From Microtetraspora glauca (GTDB lineage: Bacteria; Actinomycetota; Actinomycetes; Streptomycetales; Streptomycetaceae): DNA of 64,000 nt. Made by a program: the position numbers and the translations under genes. Shown piece after piece: positions 37,644 through 45,689 of this stretch (position 1 is its first letter; each line of letters opens with the position of its first letter). The notes beneath the pieces were generated by a model, which made no database searches, was not told the DNA's origin, and saw only the letters and a list, made by a program, of their open reading frames with translations. The DNA lies in the NCBI GenBank assembly GCA_000721275.1, contig JOFO01000029.1:1-64000 (forward strand), read 5' to 3'.

Positions 37644-38338
37644 GCCTCGTCCTCGACGCCGTCACCCTCACCTACCCGGACGGCGACGGGCGGCTGACCG
37701 CCCTCGACGCGGTCTCCCTCGCCGTCCCGCCGGGCCGTCTCACCGCCGTCGTCGGCCCCTCCGGCTCCGGCAAGTCCAGCCTGCTGGCCGTGGCCGCCAC
37801 CCTCGTCACCCCCGACCGGGGCCGGGTCGTCGTCGCCGGCACGGACACCACGGGCCTGGACGCGGCGGCCCGGGCGGCGCTGCGGCGCACCTCCGTCGGG
37901 ATCGTCTTCCAGCAGCCGAACCTGCTGCCGTCGCTGACGGCCGTCGAACAGCTCCAGGTGATGGCCCATCTGGCGGGGCGTCCGCCGGCATCGGTACGGG
38001 GCCGGGCCATGGACCTGCTCGACGCGGTCGGCCTCGCGGACCGGGCCGCCCGCCACCCGCACCAGCTCTCCGGCGGGCAGCGGCAGCGCGTCAACATCGC
38101 CCGGGCGCTGATGAACGAGCCGTCGGTGCTGCTCGTCGACGAGCCGACGAGCGCGCTGGACCACGAGCGGGGCGCGGCGGTCGTGGACCTCCTGGCGACG
38201 CTGACCCGGGAACGGGGGACGGCGACCGTCCTCGTGACGCACGACCGGTCCCATCTGGCGGCGGCGGACCGGCTGGTGACCGTCGAGGACGGACGTCTCA
38301 CGCACGACGCGGCGACGGACGCCGTGACGGCCGGCTGA
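37640..38338 (+). CDS. ABC transporter ATP-binding protein (LolD/MacB type)
   Basis: A 232-residue ATPase with Walker A GPSGSGKS (39-46), Q-loop FQQPNLLPSLT, signature LSGGQRQRVNIARALM, Walker B VLLVDEPTSALD and His-loop VLVTHDRSHL. The LolD/MacB group works with FtsX-type permeases, consistent with the overlapping upstream gene. A strong hairpin lies 25 bp downstream. Confidence 0.93.
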   Translation: MSLVLDAVTLTYPDGDGRLTALDAVSLAVPPGRLTAVVGPSGSGKSSLLAVAATLVTPDRGRVVVAGTDTTGLDAAARAALRRTSVGIVFQQPNLLPSLTAVEQLQVMAHLAGRPPASVRGRAMDLLDAVGLADRAARHPHQLSGGQRQRVNIARALMNEPSVLLVDEPTSALDHERGAAVVDLLATLTRERGTATVLVTHDRSHLAAADRLVTVEDGRLTHDAATDAVTAG

Positions 38339-38363
38339 GCGCCCGGGACGCCCCGGCACGGGC

Positions 38364-38399
38364 GCGGCCCCCGTCCGGAGCTGTCCGGACGGGGGCCGC
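38364..38399. terminator. Bidirectional terminator between ABC ATPase and allR
   Basis: GCGGCCCCCGTCCGG (38364-38378) pairs perfectly over 15 bp with 38385-38399 around a 6-nt loop, between convergent genes. Confidence 0.8.
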
Positions 38400-38420
38400 A
38401 GCCGTATCAGGGGCGGGGTG

Positions 38421-39227
38421 TCACGCCTGGCCGTTGCCGGCGGTGTTCGCGAGGGCCGTGGAGAGTTCGCGGGCCACCTGCTGGAGGATCGGGACGATCT
38501 TCTCGGTCGCCGCCTCCGTGACCCGGCCCGCCGGGCCCGAGATGGAGATCGCCGCCGCCGTGGGCGAGTCGGGGACCGAGACCGCGAGGCAGCGGACCCC
38601 TATCTCCTGCTCGTTGTCGTCGACCGCGTACCCGGTGTCGCGGACCGCCGCGAGCGCCGCGAGGAAGCCGTCCGGCGTGGTGATGGTCTTCTCGGTGGCG
38701 GCCGGCATGCCGGTCCGGGCGAGCAGGGCGCGCACCTCGTCGTCCGGGGTGTGCGCGAGCAGCGCCTTGCCGACGCCGGTGGAGTGCGGCAGCACCCGGC
38801 GGCCGACCTCGGTGAACATGCGCATCGAGTGCTTGGACGGCACCTGCGCCACGTACACGATCTCGTCGCCGTCGAGGAGCGCCATGTTCGCCGTCTCGCC
38901 GGTCTCCTCGACGAGCCGCGCCAGGTAGGGGCGGGCCCAGGTGCCGAGCAGGCGGGAGGCGGACTCGCCGAGGCGGATCAGGCGGGGGCCGAGCGCGTAC
39001 CGCCGGTTCGGCTGCTGCCGCACGTAGCCGCAGGCCACGAGGGTGCGCATGAGGCGGTGGATGGTGGGCAGCGGGAGCCCGCTGCTGGCGGAGAGCTCGC
39101 TGAGCCCGACCTCGCCGCCGGCGTCGGCCATCCGTTCCAGGAGGTCGAAGGCGCGCTCGAGGGACTGGACGCCGCCGCTCGCGGCGGGCTTGGCGGCGTC
39201 GGTGGTGCTGGCGCTGGACGTCGGCAC
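38421..39227 (-). CDS. allR: IclR-family regulator AllR
   Basis: I choose GTG 39227, which has AAGGA eight bases upstream, giving 268 residues. The N-terminal winged helix contains VGLSELSASSGLPLPTIHRLMRTLVACGYV; the C-terminal IclR ligand domain starts near residue 100 with ANMALLDGDEIVYVAQV and includes HSTGVGKALLA and the Cys-containing GVRCLAVSV. Placed beside allB and allantoicase, it matches AllR, the repressor of the allantoin genes in streptomycetes, which responds to a pathway intermediate. The operators described here at gcl, hyi, allB, aceB, katA and uraD are its likely targets; this is inferred. Confidence 0.9.
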   Translation of the reverse strand: MPTSSASTTDAAKPAASGGVQSLERAFDLLERMADAGGEVGLSELSASSGLPLPTIHRLMRTLVACGYVRQQPNRRYALGPRLIRLGESASRLLGTWARPYLARLVEETGETANMALLDGDEIVYVAQVPSKHSMRMFTEVGRRVLPHSTGVGKALLAHTPDDEVRALLARTGMPAATEKTITTPDGFLAALAAVRDTGYAVDDNEQEIGVRCLAVSVPDSPTAAAISISGPAGRVTEAATEKIVPILQQVARELSTALANTAGNGQA

Positions 39228-39363
39228 GTCAACGGTCCTTTCGGGGCAGGCGGGCAAGGCAGCAGCCTACCGGTCCGCCGGGCCGGGCACCGTGTGCGGG
39301 GCCGGGCGTCCGGGCCGGTCAGCGGGGTGTTTGTCCGATGTCGGCGGCTGCTCCGCGGGAATC

Positions 39364-39427
39364 TTGTCGACCCTGCCTGTGCGGAGCTACCTTCTACTCT
39401 ACGAAATCCGCATTCCACTTTGTGGAA
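39364..39427 (+). promoter_or_regulatory. Upstream promoter P1 of allB with paired 15-bp boxes
   Basis: TTGTCG (39364-39369), 18-bp spacer, TACCTT (39388-39393) puts the start near 39400. Boxes TTCTACTCTACGAAA (39392-39406, one end imperfect) and TTCCACTTTGTGGAA (39413-39427, a perfect palindrome) have centres 21 bp apart, exactly as at gcl and hyi. It could serve allB with a 150-nt leader; the same boxes could also block allR on the other strand. Confidence 0.6.
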
Positions 39428-39472
39428 ACGCACAAGGTGGGTCGGTGGGGTGGCGGCGGTACGGACGGGCCC

Positions 39473-39536
39473 TTGACGGGTTCTCCTCCCGGCCGCAGAC
39501 TCCTTCAACAGTTCGTTGAAATTCTGCTTCGTGGAA
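39473..39536 (+). promoter_or_regulatory. allB proximal promoter P2 with two operator boxes
   Basis: TTGACG (39473-39478), 17-bp spacer, CAGACT (39496-39501). TTCAACAGTTCGTTGAA (39504-39520) is a perfect 17-bp palindrome at the expected start point, followed by TTCTGCTTCGTGGAA (39522-39536). Centres are 17 bp apart, as at aceB. Confidence 0.7.
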
Positions 39537-39554
39537 GCGGAACGGGAAAGGGGC

Positions 39555-40892
39555 ATGGTGGACGTCAACCTGGTACTGCGCTCGACTCGGGTCGTCACCC
39601 CGGAGGGCACGCGGCCGGCGGCCATCGCCGTCTCGGGCGGGACGATCGCCGGCGTATGGCCCTACGAGGCCGAGGTGCCGGCCGGCGCACGGCTGGAGGA
39701 CGTCGGCGACGACGTCGTCCTGCCCGGTCTGGTCGACTCGCACGTCCATGTGAACGACCCGGGCCGTACCGAGTGGGAAGGCTTCTGGACCGCCACCCGC
39801 GCCGCCGCCGCCGGAGGCATCACGACCATCGTCGACATGCCGCTGAACTCGCTGCCGCCGACGACGACCGTCGAGAACCTGCGCGTCAAGCAGGACGTCG
39901 CCCGCTCCAAGGCCCACGTCGACGTCGGCTTCTGGGGCGGAGCGCTCCCCGACAACGTCAAGGACCTGCGGCCCCTGCACGACGCCGGCGTCTACGGCTT
40001 CAAGTGCTTCCTGTCGCCCTCGGGCGTCGACGAGTTCCCCGAGCTCGACCAGGAGCAGCTGGCCCGGTCGCTCGCGGAGGTCGCCGGCTTCGACGGGCTG
40101 ATGATCGTCCACGCGGAGGACCCGCACCACCTGGCGGCGGCCCCGCAGAAGTCCTCGCAGCAGTACGCCGACTTCCTCGCCTCCCGGCCGCGCGACGCCG
40201 AGAACACGGCGATCGCCAACCTCATCGACCAGGCCCGGCGCCTCGGCGCCCGCGTCCACGTGCTCCACCTGTCGTCCTCCGACGCGCTCCCGATGATCGC
40301 CGCCGCCAAGGCCGACGGCGTCAAGGTGACCGTCGAGTCCTGTCCGCACTTCCTCACCCTCACCGCCGAGGAGATCCCGGACGGGGCCACCGAGTTCAAG
40401 TGCTGCCCGCCCATCCGCGAGGCCGTCAACCAGGACGCCCTGTGGCAGGGACTCGCCGACGGCGTGATCGACTGCATCGTCTCGGACCACTCGCCGTCCA
40501 CCGCCGACCTCAAGACGCCCGACTTCTCCTCCGCCTGGGGCGGCATCTCCTCCCTCCAGCTCGGCCTGCCGGCCATCTGGACCGAGGCCCGCCGCCGCGG
40601 CCACTCCCTGGAGGACGTCGTCCGCTGGATGTCCGAGGGCCCCGCCCGCCTCGCCGGCCTCGACCGCAAGGGCGCCATCGCCGAGGGCAAGGACGCCGAC
40701 TTCGCCGTCGTCGACCCCGACGCCACCTTCACCGTCGACCCCGTCGAACTCCAGCACCGCAACCGCATCACCGCCTACGCCGGCAAGACCCTGCACGGCG
40801 TCGTCACCGCCACCTGGCTGCGCGGCCGGAAGATCAACGACCGCGGCACCCTGGCCGAGCCCGCCGGCCTCCTCCTCGAAAGGAACAACTGA
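39555..40892 (+). CDS. allB: Allantoinase
   Basis: ATG 39555 or GTG 39558 begins the 445-residue protein; AAAGGGG lies just upstream. It hydrolyses allantoin to allantoate. Dinuclear metal-site residues are visible: His63 and His65 in [13 protein letters not shown], the carbamylated Lys150 in [11 protein letters not shown], His in [10 protein letters not shown] and VHVLHLSSS, and Asp in IVSDHSPS. It is followed by allantoicase after 3 bp, so both are one operon. Two promoters with operator boxes precede it. Confidence 0.95.
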   Translation: MVDVNLVLRSTRVVTPEGTRPAAIAVSGGTIAGVWPYEAEVPAGARLEDVGDDVVLPGLVDSHVHVNDPGRTEWEGFWTATRAAAAGGITTIVDMPLNSLPPTTTVENLRVKQDVARSKAHVDVGFWGGALPDNVKDLRPLHDAGVYGFKCFLSPSGVDEFPELDQEQLARSLAEVAGFDGLMIVHAEDPHHLAAAPQKSSQQYADFLASRPRDAENTAIANLIDQARRLGARVHVLHLSSSDALPMIAAAKADGVKVTVESCPHFLTLTAEEIPDGATEFKCCPPIREAVNQDALWQGLADGVIDCIVSDHSPSTADLKTPDFSSAWGGISSLQLGLPAIWTEARRRGHSLEDVVRWMSEGPARLAGLDRKGAIAEGKDADFAVVDPDATFTVDPVELQHRNRITAYAGKTLHGVVTATWLRGRKINDRGTLAEPAGLLLERNN

Positions 40893-40895
40893 CCC

Positions 40896-42014
40896 GTGAG
40901 CACCGGCATACCCTCCTTCACCGGCGACGCCAGCCCCTACGGCGGCGGCGACCCGTACGCCGACTACCGCACGGCCACGTTCCCCTTCACCCAGTACGCC
41001 GACCTCGCCGACCGCCGCCTCGGCGCCGGCGTCATCGCCGCCAACGACGAGTTCTTCGCCGAGCGCGAGAACCTGCTCAAGCCCGAGCCCGCCGAGTTCG
41101 ACCCCGAGCACTTCGGCCACAAGGGCAAGATCATGGACGGCTGGGAGACCCGCCGCCGCCGCGGCGTCTCCGCCGCCGAGCCGCACCCCACCGCCGACGA
41201 CCACGACTGGGCGCTCGTCCGCCTCGGCGCGCCCGGCGTCATCCGCGGCATCGTCGTCGACACCGCCCACTTCCGCGGCAACTACCCGCAGGCCGTCTCC
41301 GTCGAGGCCACCTCCGTCGCCGGCTCGCCCTCGCCCGAGGACCTGCTCGCCGACGACGTCAAGTGGACCACCCTCGTCCCGCGCACCGCCATCGGCGGCC
41401 ACGCCGCCAACGGCTTCGCCGTCGACGTCGAACAGCGCTTCACCCACCTCCGCGTCAACCAGCACCCCGACGGCGGCATCGCCCGCCTCCGCGTGTACGG
41501 CGAGGTCGCCCCCGACCCGCAGTGGCTCAAGGTCCTCGGCACGTTCGACCTCGCAGCTTTGGAGAACGGCGGCCAGGTCGAGGACGCCTCCGACCGCTTC
41601 TACTCGCCGGCCACCAACACCATCCAGCCCGGCCGCTCCCGCAAGATGGACGACGGCTGGGAGACCCGCCGCCGCCGCGACAAGGGCAACGACTGGATCC
41701 GCTACAGCCTCGCCGCCGAGTCCGAGATCCGCGCCGTCGAGATCGACACCGCGTACCTCAAGGGCAACAGCGCCGGCTGGGCCGCGCTCTCCGTCGCCGC
41801 CGAAGGCTCCGACGACTGGACCGAGATCCTGCCCCGGACCCGCCTCCAGCCCGACACCAACCACCGCTTCGTCCTCGACACCCCGGCCGTCGGCTCCCGG
41901 GTGCGGATCGACATCTACCCGGACGGCGGCATCTCCCGCCTCCGCCTCTTCGGCTCCCTCACCGAGACGGGCGCCGCCCGCCTCACCGCCCGCCACCAGG
42001 AGCTCGGCGGCTGA
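40896..42014 (+). CDS. alc: Allantoicase
   Basis: A 372-residue protein that hydrolyses allantoate to ureidoglycolate and urea. It consists of two homologous jelly-roll domains, seen directly as the repeated motif GKIMDGWETRRRR (about 70-85) and RKMDDGWETRRRR (about 248-262), each followed by a DTAHFRGN or DTAYLKGN segment and by HPDGGIARLRVYG or YPDGGISRLRLFG. The GTG start is 3 bp after allB. Glyoxylate finally appears from ureidoglycolate; no ureidoglycolate lyase is in the window. Confidence 0.96.
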   Translation: MSTGIPSFTGDASPYGGGDPYADYRTATFPFTQYADLADRRLGAGVIAANDEFFAERENLLKPEPAEFDPEHFGHKGKIMDGWETRRRRGVSAAEPHPTADDHDWALVRLGAPGVIRGIVVDTAHFRGNYPQAVSVEATSVAGSPSPEDLLADDVKWTTLVPRTAIGGHAANGFAVDVEQRFTHLRVNQHPDGGIARLRVYGEVAPDPQWLKVLGTFDLAALENGGQVEDASDRFYSPATNTIQPGRSRKMDDGWETRRRRDKGNDWIRYSLAAESEIRAVEIDTAYLKGNSAGWAALSVAAEGSDDWTEILPRTRLQPDTNHRFVLDTPAVGSRVRIDIYPDGGISRLRLFGSLTETGAARLTARHQELGG

Positions 42015-42101
42015 GCGGAGCCCGTACGACTCGGGGGCCCGGCCGGCCGACACCGACCGGCCCCTGACCCGGGCGGGCACGACACCCCGCCCGGCCCGCG
42101 A

Positions 42102-42133
42102 GGGCGCACCGACCCGACAGCACCGGTGCGCCC
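42102..42133 (+). terminator. Terminator of the allB-alc operon
   Basis: GGGCGCACCG (42102-42111) pairs with CGGTGCGCCC (42124-42133) and is followed by ACGCGCTTTTT, a rare T-run for this genome. Confidence 0.8.
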
Positions 42134-42185
42134 ACGCGCTTTTTCAGGGCTCGGTTCGCCTCCGGGGCGCTTTGTGCCGGGCTCA

Positions 42186-42315
42186 CGACCCCGGCCGTGC
42201 TCGCCTCCCTCGTTCCTCGGGAGGCTCCGCGCGGCCGGGGTCGTTCCCCCGGCGCGCCCCTTCGGCTCACTCGCCGGGCCCGTCGGGCACAGGTCCGAGG
42301 CCCGTCGGGCACAGG
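42186..42315. repeat. Extragenic palindrome and 17-bp direct repeat
   Basis: CGACCCCGGCCG (42186-42197) pairs with 42232-42243; inside it GCCTCCC (42203-42209) pairs with GGGAGGC (42219-42225), giving a nested 58-bp palindrome. Then GGCCCGTCGGGCACAGG occurs twice (42277-42293 and 42299-42315) with 5 bp between. This fills most of the 317-bp gap between alc and the SDR gene; I see no gene in it. It resembles repetitive extragenic palindromes of streptomycetes. Confidence 0.6.
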
Positions 42316-42331
42316 CCCGTGGGGGTCCGGG

Positions 42332-43090
42332 CTACGCCGCGTGGCCGCCGTCCACCGACAGTTCCGCGCCCGTCACATAGCGGCCGTCCGGGCCCGCCAG
42401 GTACGCGACCGCCGCCGCCACCTCGTCCGGGGTGCCGAAGCGGCCGAGGGCCGTGAAGGCCGCCTGGCCCGCCGCGTACGGGCCGTCGGCCGGGTTCATG
42501 TCGGTGTCGACCGGGCCCGGGTGGACGATGTTCGCGGTGATCCCGCGCCCGCCGAGCTCGCGCGCCAGCGCCCGCGTCAGGCCCACCAGCGCCGACTTGC
42601 TCAGCGTGTAGAGGGTGCCGCCGGGGCCCGGGACCCGCCGGGTCATGCAGGTGCCGATCGTGATGATCCGGCCGCCGTCCGGCAGCCGCTCCGCCGCCGC
42701 CTGCGCGGCGAGGAACGTCGCCCGGACATTCACCGCCAGCACCCGGTCCACGTCCGCGAGGGACAGCTCGCCCAGCGGGCCGAGCACGCCGACGCCGACG
42801 TTGTTCACCAGGACGTCGAGCCGCCCCAGGTCGTCCGCCGCCCGGTGCACCGCGCCCGCCGCGTCCCCGGCGTCCGCCGCGTCCGCGCGCAGCGGCAGCG
42901 CCCGGCGGCCGAACGCCTCGATGCGGGCCGCGACCTCCTTGGCCGCCGTCTCGTCCCGTACGTAGGTGAAGGCCACGTCGGCGCCCTCCCGCGCGAGCCG
43001 GACCGCCGTCGCCGCGCCGATGCCGCGGCTGCCGCCCGTCACCAGGACCGCCGCGCCGTTCATCGTGTTCGCCGTGTTCACCGTGGACAT
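42332..43090 (-). CDS. Short-chain dehydrogenase/reductase
   Basis: ATG 43090 follows GGAGGCAGGAAG. The 252-residue protein has the classical SDR NAD(P) loop TGGSRGIG (18-25), NNVG at 96-99, and the catalytic YTLSK (Tyr161, Lys165), ending with the usual VTGAELSVDGGHA. The cofactor loop and length fit a 3-oxoacyl-ACP-reductase-like oxidoreductase. The substrate is unknown. It is divergent from the DHFR-like gene, 173 bp away. Confidence 0.92.
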   Translation of the reverse strand: MSTVNTANTMNGAAVLVTGGSRGIGAATAVRLAREGADVAFTYVRDETAAKEVAARIEAFGRRALPLRADAADAGDAAGAVHRAADDLGRLDVLVNNVGVGVLGPLGELSLADVDRVLAVNVRATFLAAQAAAERLPDGGRIITIGTCMTRRVPGPGGTLYTLSKSALVGLTRALARELGGRGITANIVHPGPVDTDMNPADGPYAAGQAAFTALGRFGTPDEVAAAVAYLAGPDGRYVTGAELSVDGGHAA

Positions 43091-43263
43091 CGCTTCCTGC
43101 CTCCTCGATCGCACAACTGCTTGCGGATTCAAGGAAAGCGGGGGCGGGGAGCCGGCGCTGGCGGGCATCGGACGCCGCGTTCGGCGCCGGCCGGCGGGAG
43201 TTGCGGAACCCGCCGCGGCCCGCAGGGTGGAGAGTGCGACCGCACCACCGAAAGGCTCCCGCC

Positions 43264-43875
43264 ATGGCCACCCTCAGCCTCACCCAGTTCCTCACCCTCG
43301 ACGGCGTCTACCAGGCGCCCGGCGGCCCCGACGAGGACCGCAGCGGCGGCTTCGAGCACGGCGGCTGGTCCGTGCCCTACGGCGACGAGGACTTCCTCCG
43401 CCGCGTCGAGGAGATCTTCGCCCGGCCGACCGCCTTCCTCCTCGGCCGCCGCACCTACGACATCTTCGCCGCGTACTGGCCGGACCACGACGACCCCGCC
43501 GACCCCGTCGCGAGCAAGCTCAACGCCCTGCCCAAGTACGTCGCCACCCGCACCCGCGACTCCGCGGACTGGAACCGCACCACCCTGCTGCGCGGCGACG
43601 CCGTCCAGGAGGTCACCGCGCTCAAGGAGCGCCTCGACGGCGAGATCCAGATGCACGGCAGCGGCGGACTCGCCCGCACCCTGCTCGCCCACGACCTCGT
43701 CGACACCCTCCACCTGCACGTCTTCCCGGTCGTCCTCGGCACCGGCTTCCGGCTCTTCGAGGAGGGCGCCCGGCCAACCGCCTTCCGGCTCACCGACGCG
43801 GCCGTCACCGGCTCGGGCGTCGCCCTCCACACGTACGAGCGCGCCGGACGCCCCACGTACGGCAGTTACGGCTGA
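43264..43875 (+). CDS. Dihydrofolate reductase-like (RibD C-terminal) protein
   Basis: A 203-residue protein of the RibD_C/DHFR-like superfamily: N-terminal LSLTQFLTLDGVYQAPGG, LLGRRTYDIFAAYWP, and the C-terminal HGSGGLARTLLAHDLVDTLHLHVFPVVLGTGFRLF. Such proteins bind NADPH and reduce unknown substrates; true folate reduction is unlikely. Start ATG 43264, behind GAAAGG. Single gene, not clearly linked to neighbours. Confidence 0.88.
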   Translation: MATLSLTQFLTLDGVYQAPGGPDEDRSGGFEHGGWSVPYGDEDFLRRVEEIFARPTAFLLGRRTYDIFAAYWPDHDDPADPVASKLNALPKYVATRTRDSADWNRTTLLRGDAVQEVTALKERLDGEIQMHGSGGLARTLLAHDLVDTLHLHVFPVVLGTGFRLFEEGARPTAFRLTDAAVTGSGVALHTYERAGRPTYGSYG

Positions 43876-44000
43876 CAGGGGCGGCGGCGGGGGGCGGGAG
43901 AAAGGTGTCGTCGGCGGGGGCCCCGCCCGGTACGGTGATCGTTCCGCGTGCGAGCCGCCGTCGTCTCCACCCCGTCAGCACAGTGGGAGACCCGCACCCC

Positions 44001-44939
44001 ATGGCCGCATCCTCCGCCGCCCCGTACCCCGGCACCGTCCCGTCCGCCGCCCGCCGCCGCGCCTGGCTCACCGACCTCCCGCTGCTGCTCGTCGCCGTGT
44101 TCTGGGGCGGCAGCTACCTCGCGGCCAAGGGCATCACCACCGGCCACACCGTCCTCGCCGTCCTGGTGCTGCGGTTCGCGCTGGTGGTGCCCGTCCTGGT
44201 CGGCGCCGGGTGGAAGGGCCTACGGACGCTGACCGGCGCACAGTGGCGGGGCGCCGCGCTGCTCGGCGGCATCCTCGCCGGGATCTTCCTCCTGGAGACC
44301 TACGGCGTCGTCCACACCTCCGCCACCAACGCGGGCCTGATCATCAGCCTCACCATGATCTTCACCCCGCTGGCCGAGGCCGCCGTCACCCGCACCCGGC
44401 CCTCCCGCGGCTTCCTCGGCGCCGCCGCGCTCTCCGTCACCGGCGTCGTCCTGCTCACCCAGGGCGCCGGATTCACCGCCCCCTCCCTCGGCGACCTGCT
44501 GATCCTGCTCGCGGCGGCGGCCCGGACCGTGCACGTCCTCGCCATGGCGCGGATCGAGGCGGTCCGGTCGGCCGACTCGCTCTCCCTGACCACCGTCCAG
44601 CTCGGCACCGCCGTACTCGTCTTCGCCGTCCTCGCCGCCGCCGGCGGCGGCGCCACCCCGTGGGCGACCGCGCTGGACTTCGGCCCCCGCGAATGGGCCG
44701 GACTGATCTTCCTGTCCGTCTTCTGCACCCTCTTCGCGTTCTTCGTGCAGATGTGGGCCGTACGCCGCACCTCCCCGTCCCGGGTCAGCCTGCTGCTCGG
44801 CACCGAACCGCTCTGGGCCGCCCTCGCCGGCATCGCCCTGGCCGGCGACCGGCCCGGCGCCCTCGGCCTCGCGGGCGCCGTCCTGGTCCTCGCCGGCACC
44901 GCCTGGGGCCGCCGCGGCGCCGACCGGGACCCCAGATAA
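44001..44939 (+). CDS. DMT-superfamily (EamA) transporter
   Basis: A 312-residue membrane protein with ten hydrophobic segments in two EamA repeats: PLLLVAVFWGGSYLAAKGI at the start of the first and RTVHVLAMARIEAVRS at the start of the second, with the closing RTSPSRVSLLLGTEPLWAALAGIALAGD typical of the family. Members export amino acids or metabolites; the substrate is unknown. It is followed after 9 bp by a small membrane protein. Confidence 0.9.
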   Translation: MAASSAAPYPGTVPSAARRRAWLTDLPLLLVAVFWGGSYLAAKGITTGHTVLAVLVLRFALVVPVLVGAGWKGLRTLTGAQWRGAALLGGILAGIFLLETYGVVHTSATNAGLIISLTMIFTPLAEAAVTRTRPSRGFLGAAALSVTGVVLLTQGAGFTAPSLGDLLILLAAAARTVHVLAMARIEAVRSADSLSLTTVQLGTAVLVFAVLAAAGGGATPWATALDFGPREWAGLIFLSVFCTLFAFFVQMWAVRRTSPSRVSLLLGTEPLWAALAGIALAGDRPGALGLAGAVLVLAGTAWGRRGADRDPR

Positions 44940-44948
44940 GTTCTGCCC

Positions 44949-45320
44949 ATGCCAAGCAACCCGTCCGCCGCCCGCACCCCGTCCGCCGCCCGCGCCGACT
45001 CCGCCGCCGCGCCGCTGCTCGCCCGCGCCCGCCGCACCCAGGCGTGGGGCCTCGGCCTCCTCGCCGCCGCCGGGCTCCTCTGGGTCTGGTTCGCCGTCCT
45101 CCTCGTCACCCCGTACGGCGACGGCGGCGACGAGTGCCCCGCCCTGATCGCCAGCGAGTACGCCCACGCCGACGACTGCGTCGAGGCCCGCGACTGGCCG
45201 CTCCTCGTCGCCCTCCTCGGCGGCTCCGTGCCCTGCGCCGCCCTCGGCGCCGGGCTCACCGCGAGCGGCTGCGCCCAGCGACGGCTCGCCGAACACCTGG
45301 ACGCCGCGCCCCGGGCGTAG
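44949..45320 (+). CDS. Small membrane protein, unknown function
   Basis: A 123-residue protein with two hydrophobic segments (about 33-54 and 85-105) and an acidic loop with two cysteines (DECPALIASEYAHADDCVEARDW), probably outside and disulfide-linked. The N-terminus is Ala/Ser/Pro-rich. Possibly co-transcribed with the EamA transporter. No family recognised. Its stop codon abuts that of the next, convergent gene. Confidence 0.65.
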   Translation: MPSNPSAARTPSAARADSAAAPLLARARRTQAWGLGLLAAAGLLWVWFAVLLVTPYGDGGDECPALIASEYAHADDCVEARDWPLLVALLGGSVPCAALGAGLTASGCAQRRLAEHLDAAPRA

Positions 45321-45545
45321 TCAGACCTTCTTCCCGGCCCGCTCCGACACGATCATCAGGACCAGGCCGAGCACGGCGACCACGATGTTCGCGAACACCT
45401 CCCGGCCCTCCAGGAAGCCCACGTGCTCGGTCAGGAAGCGCGTCGCGGCCATGAACGAGAACCAGCCGTCCGTCAGCTCCCGCACCACCCCGCACACCCC
45501 GAACACCGTGAGCAGGAAGCCGGACACCTCAAGAAATCTCCTCAT
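45321..45545 (-). CDS. Small two-helix membrane protein
   Basis: A 74-residue protein, MRRFLEVSGFLLTVFGVCGVV, with hydrophobic helices at about 7-22 and 52-68 and a basic C-terminus (SERAGKKV). The gene is divergent from a two-component system, and a 13-bp perfect inverted repeat lies in between, so it may be the regulated target. Function unknown. Confidence 0.65.
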   Translation of the reverse strand: MRRFLEVSGFLLTVFGVCGVVRELTDGWFSFMAATRFLTEHVGFLEGREVFANIVVAVLGLVLMIVSERAGKKV

Positions 45546-45600
45546 GCGGCGATCATGGGCGCGCCGCCCGGCCCGCCGCGCCCGCCGCCGGTCCACCGCC

Positions 45601-45639
45601 CCGCGACCGAAGTATCGACCCCCGCGACTTCGGTCGCGG
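45601..45639. promoter_or_regulatory. 13-bp perfect inverted repeat upstream of the two-component system
   Basis: CCGCGACCGAAGT (45601-45613) and ACTTCGGTCGCGG (45627-45639) flank 13 bp. It lies in the 144-bp divergent region between the small membrane protein and the kinase and is a candidate site for the LuxR-type regulator encoded nearby. Confidence 0.5.
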
Positions 45640-45689
45640 ACGGACGCCGCCGGCCGGTGCCCGGCGCCCCCGCTGCGTACATTGCGAGC

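Noticed and set aside
42277..42315. Direct repeats as an attachment site
   Set aside because: Only two short copies 5 bp apart, with no integrase or tRNA nearby.
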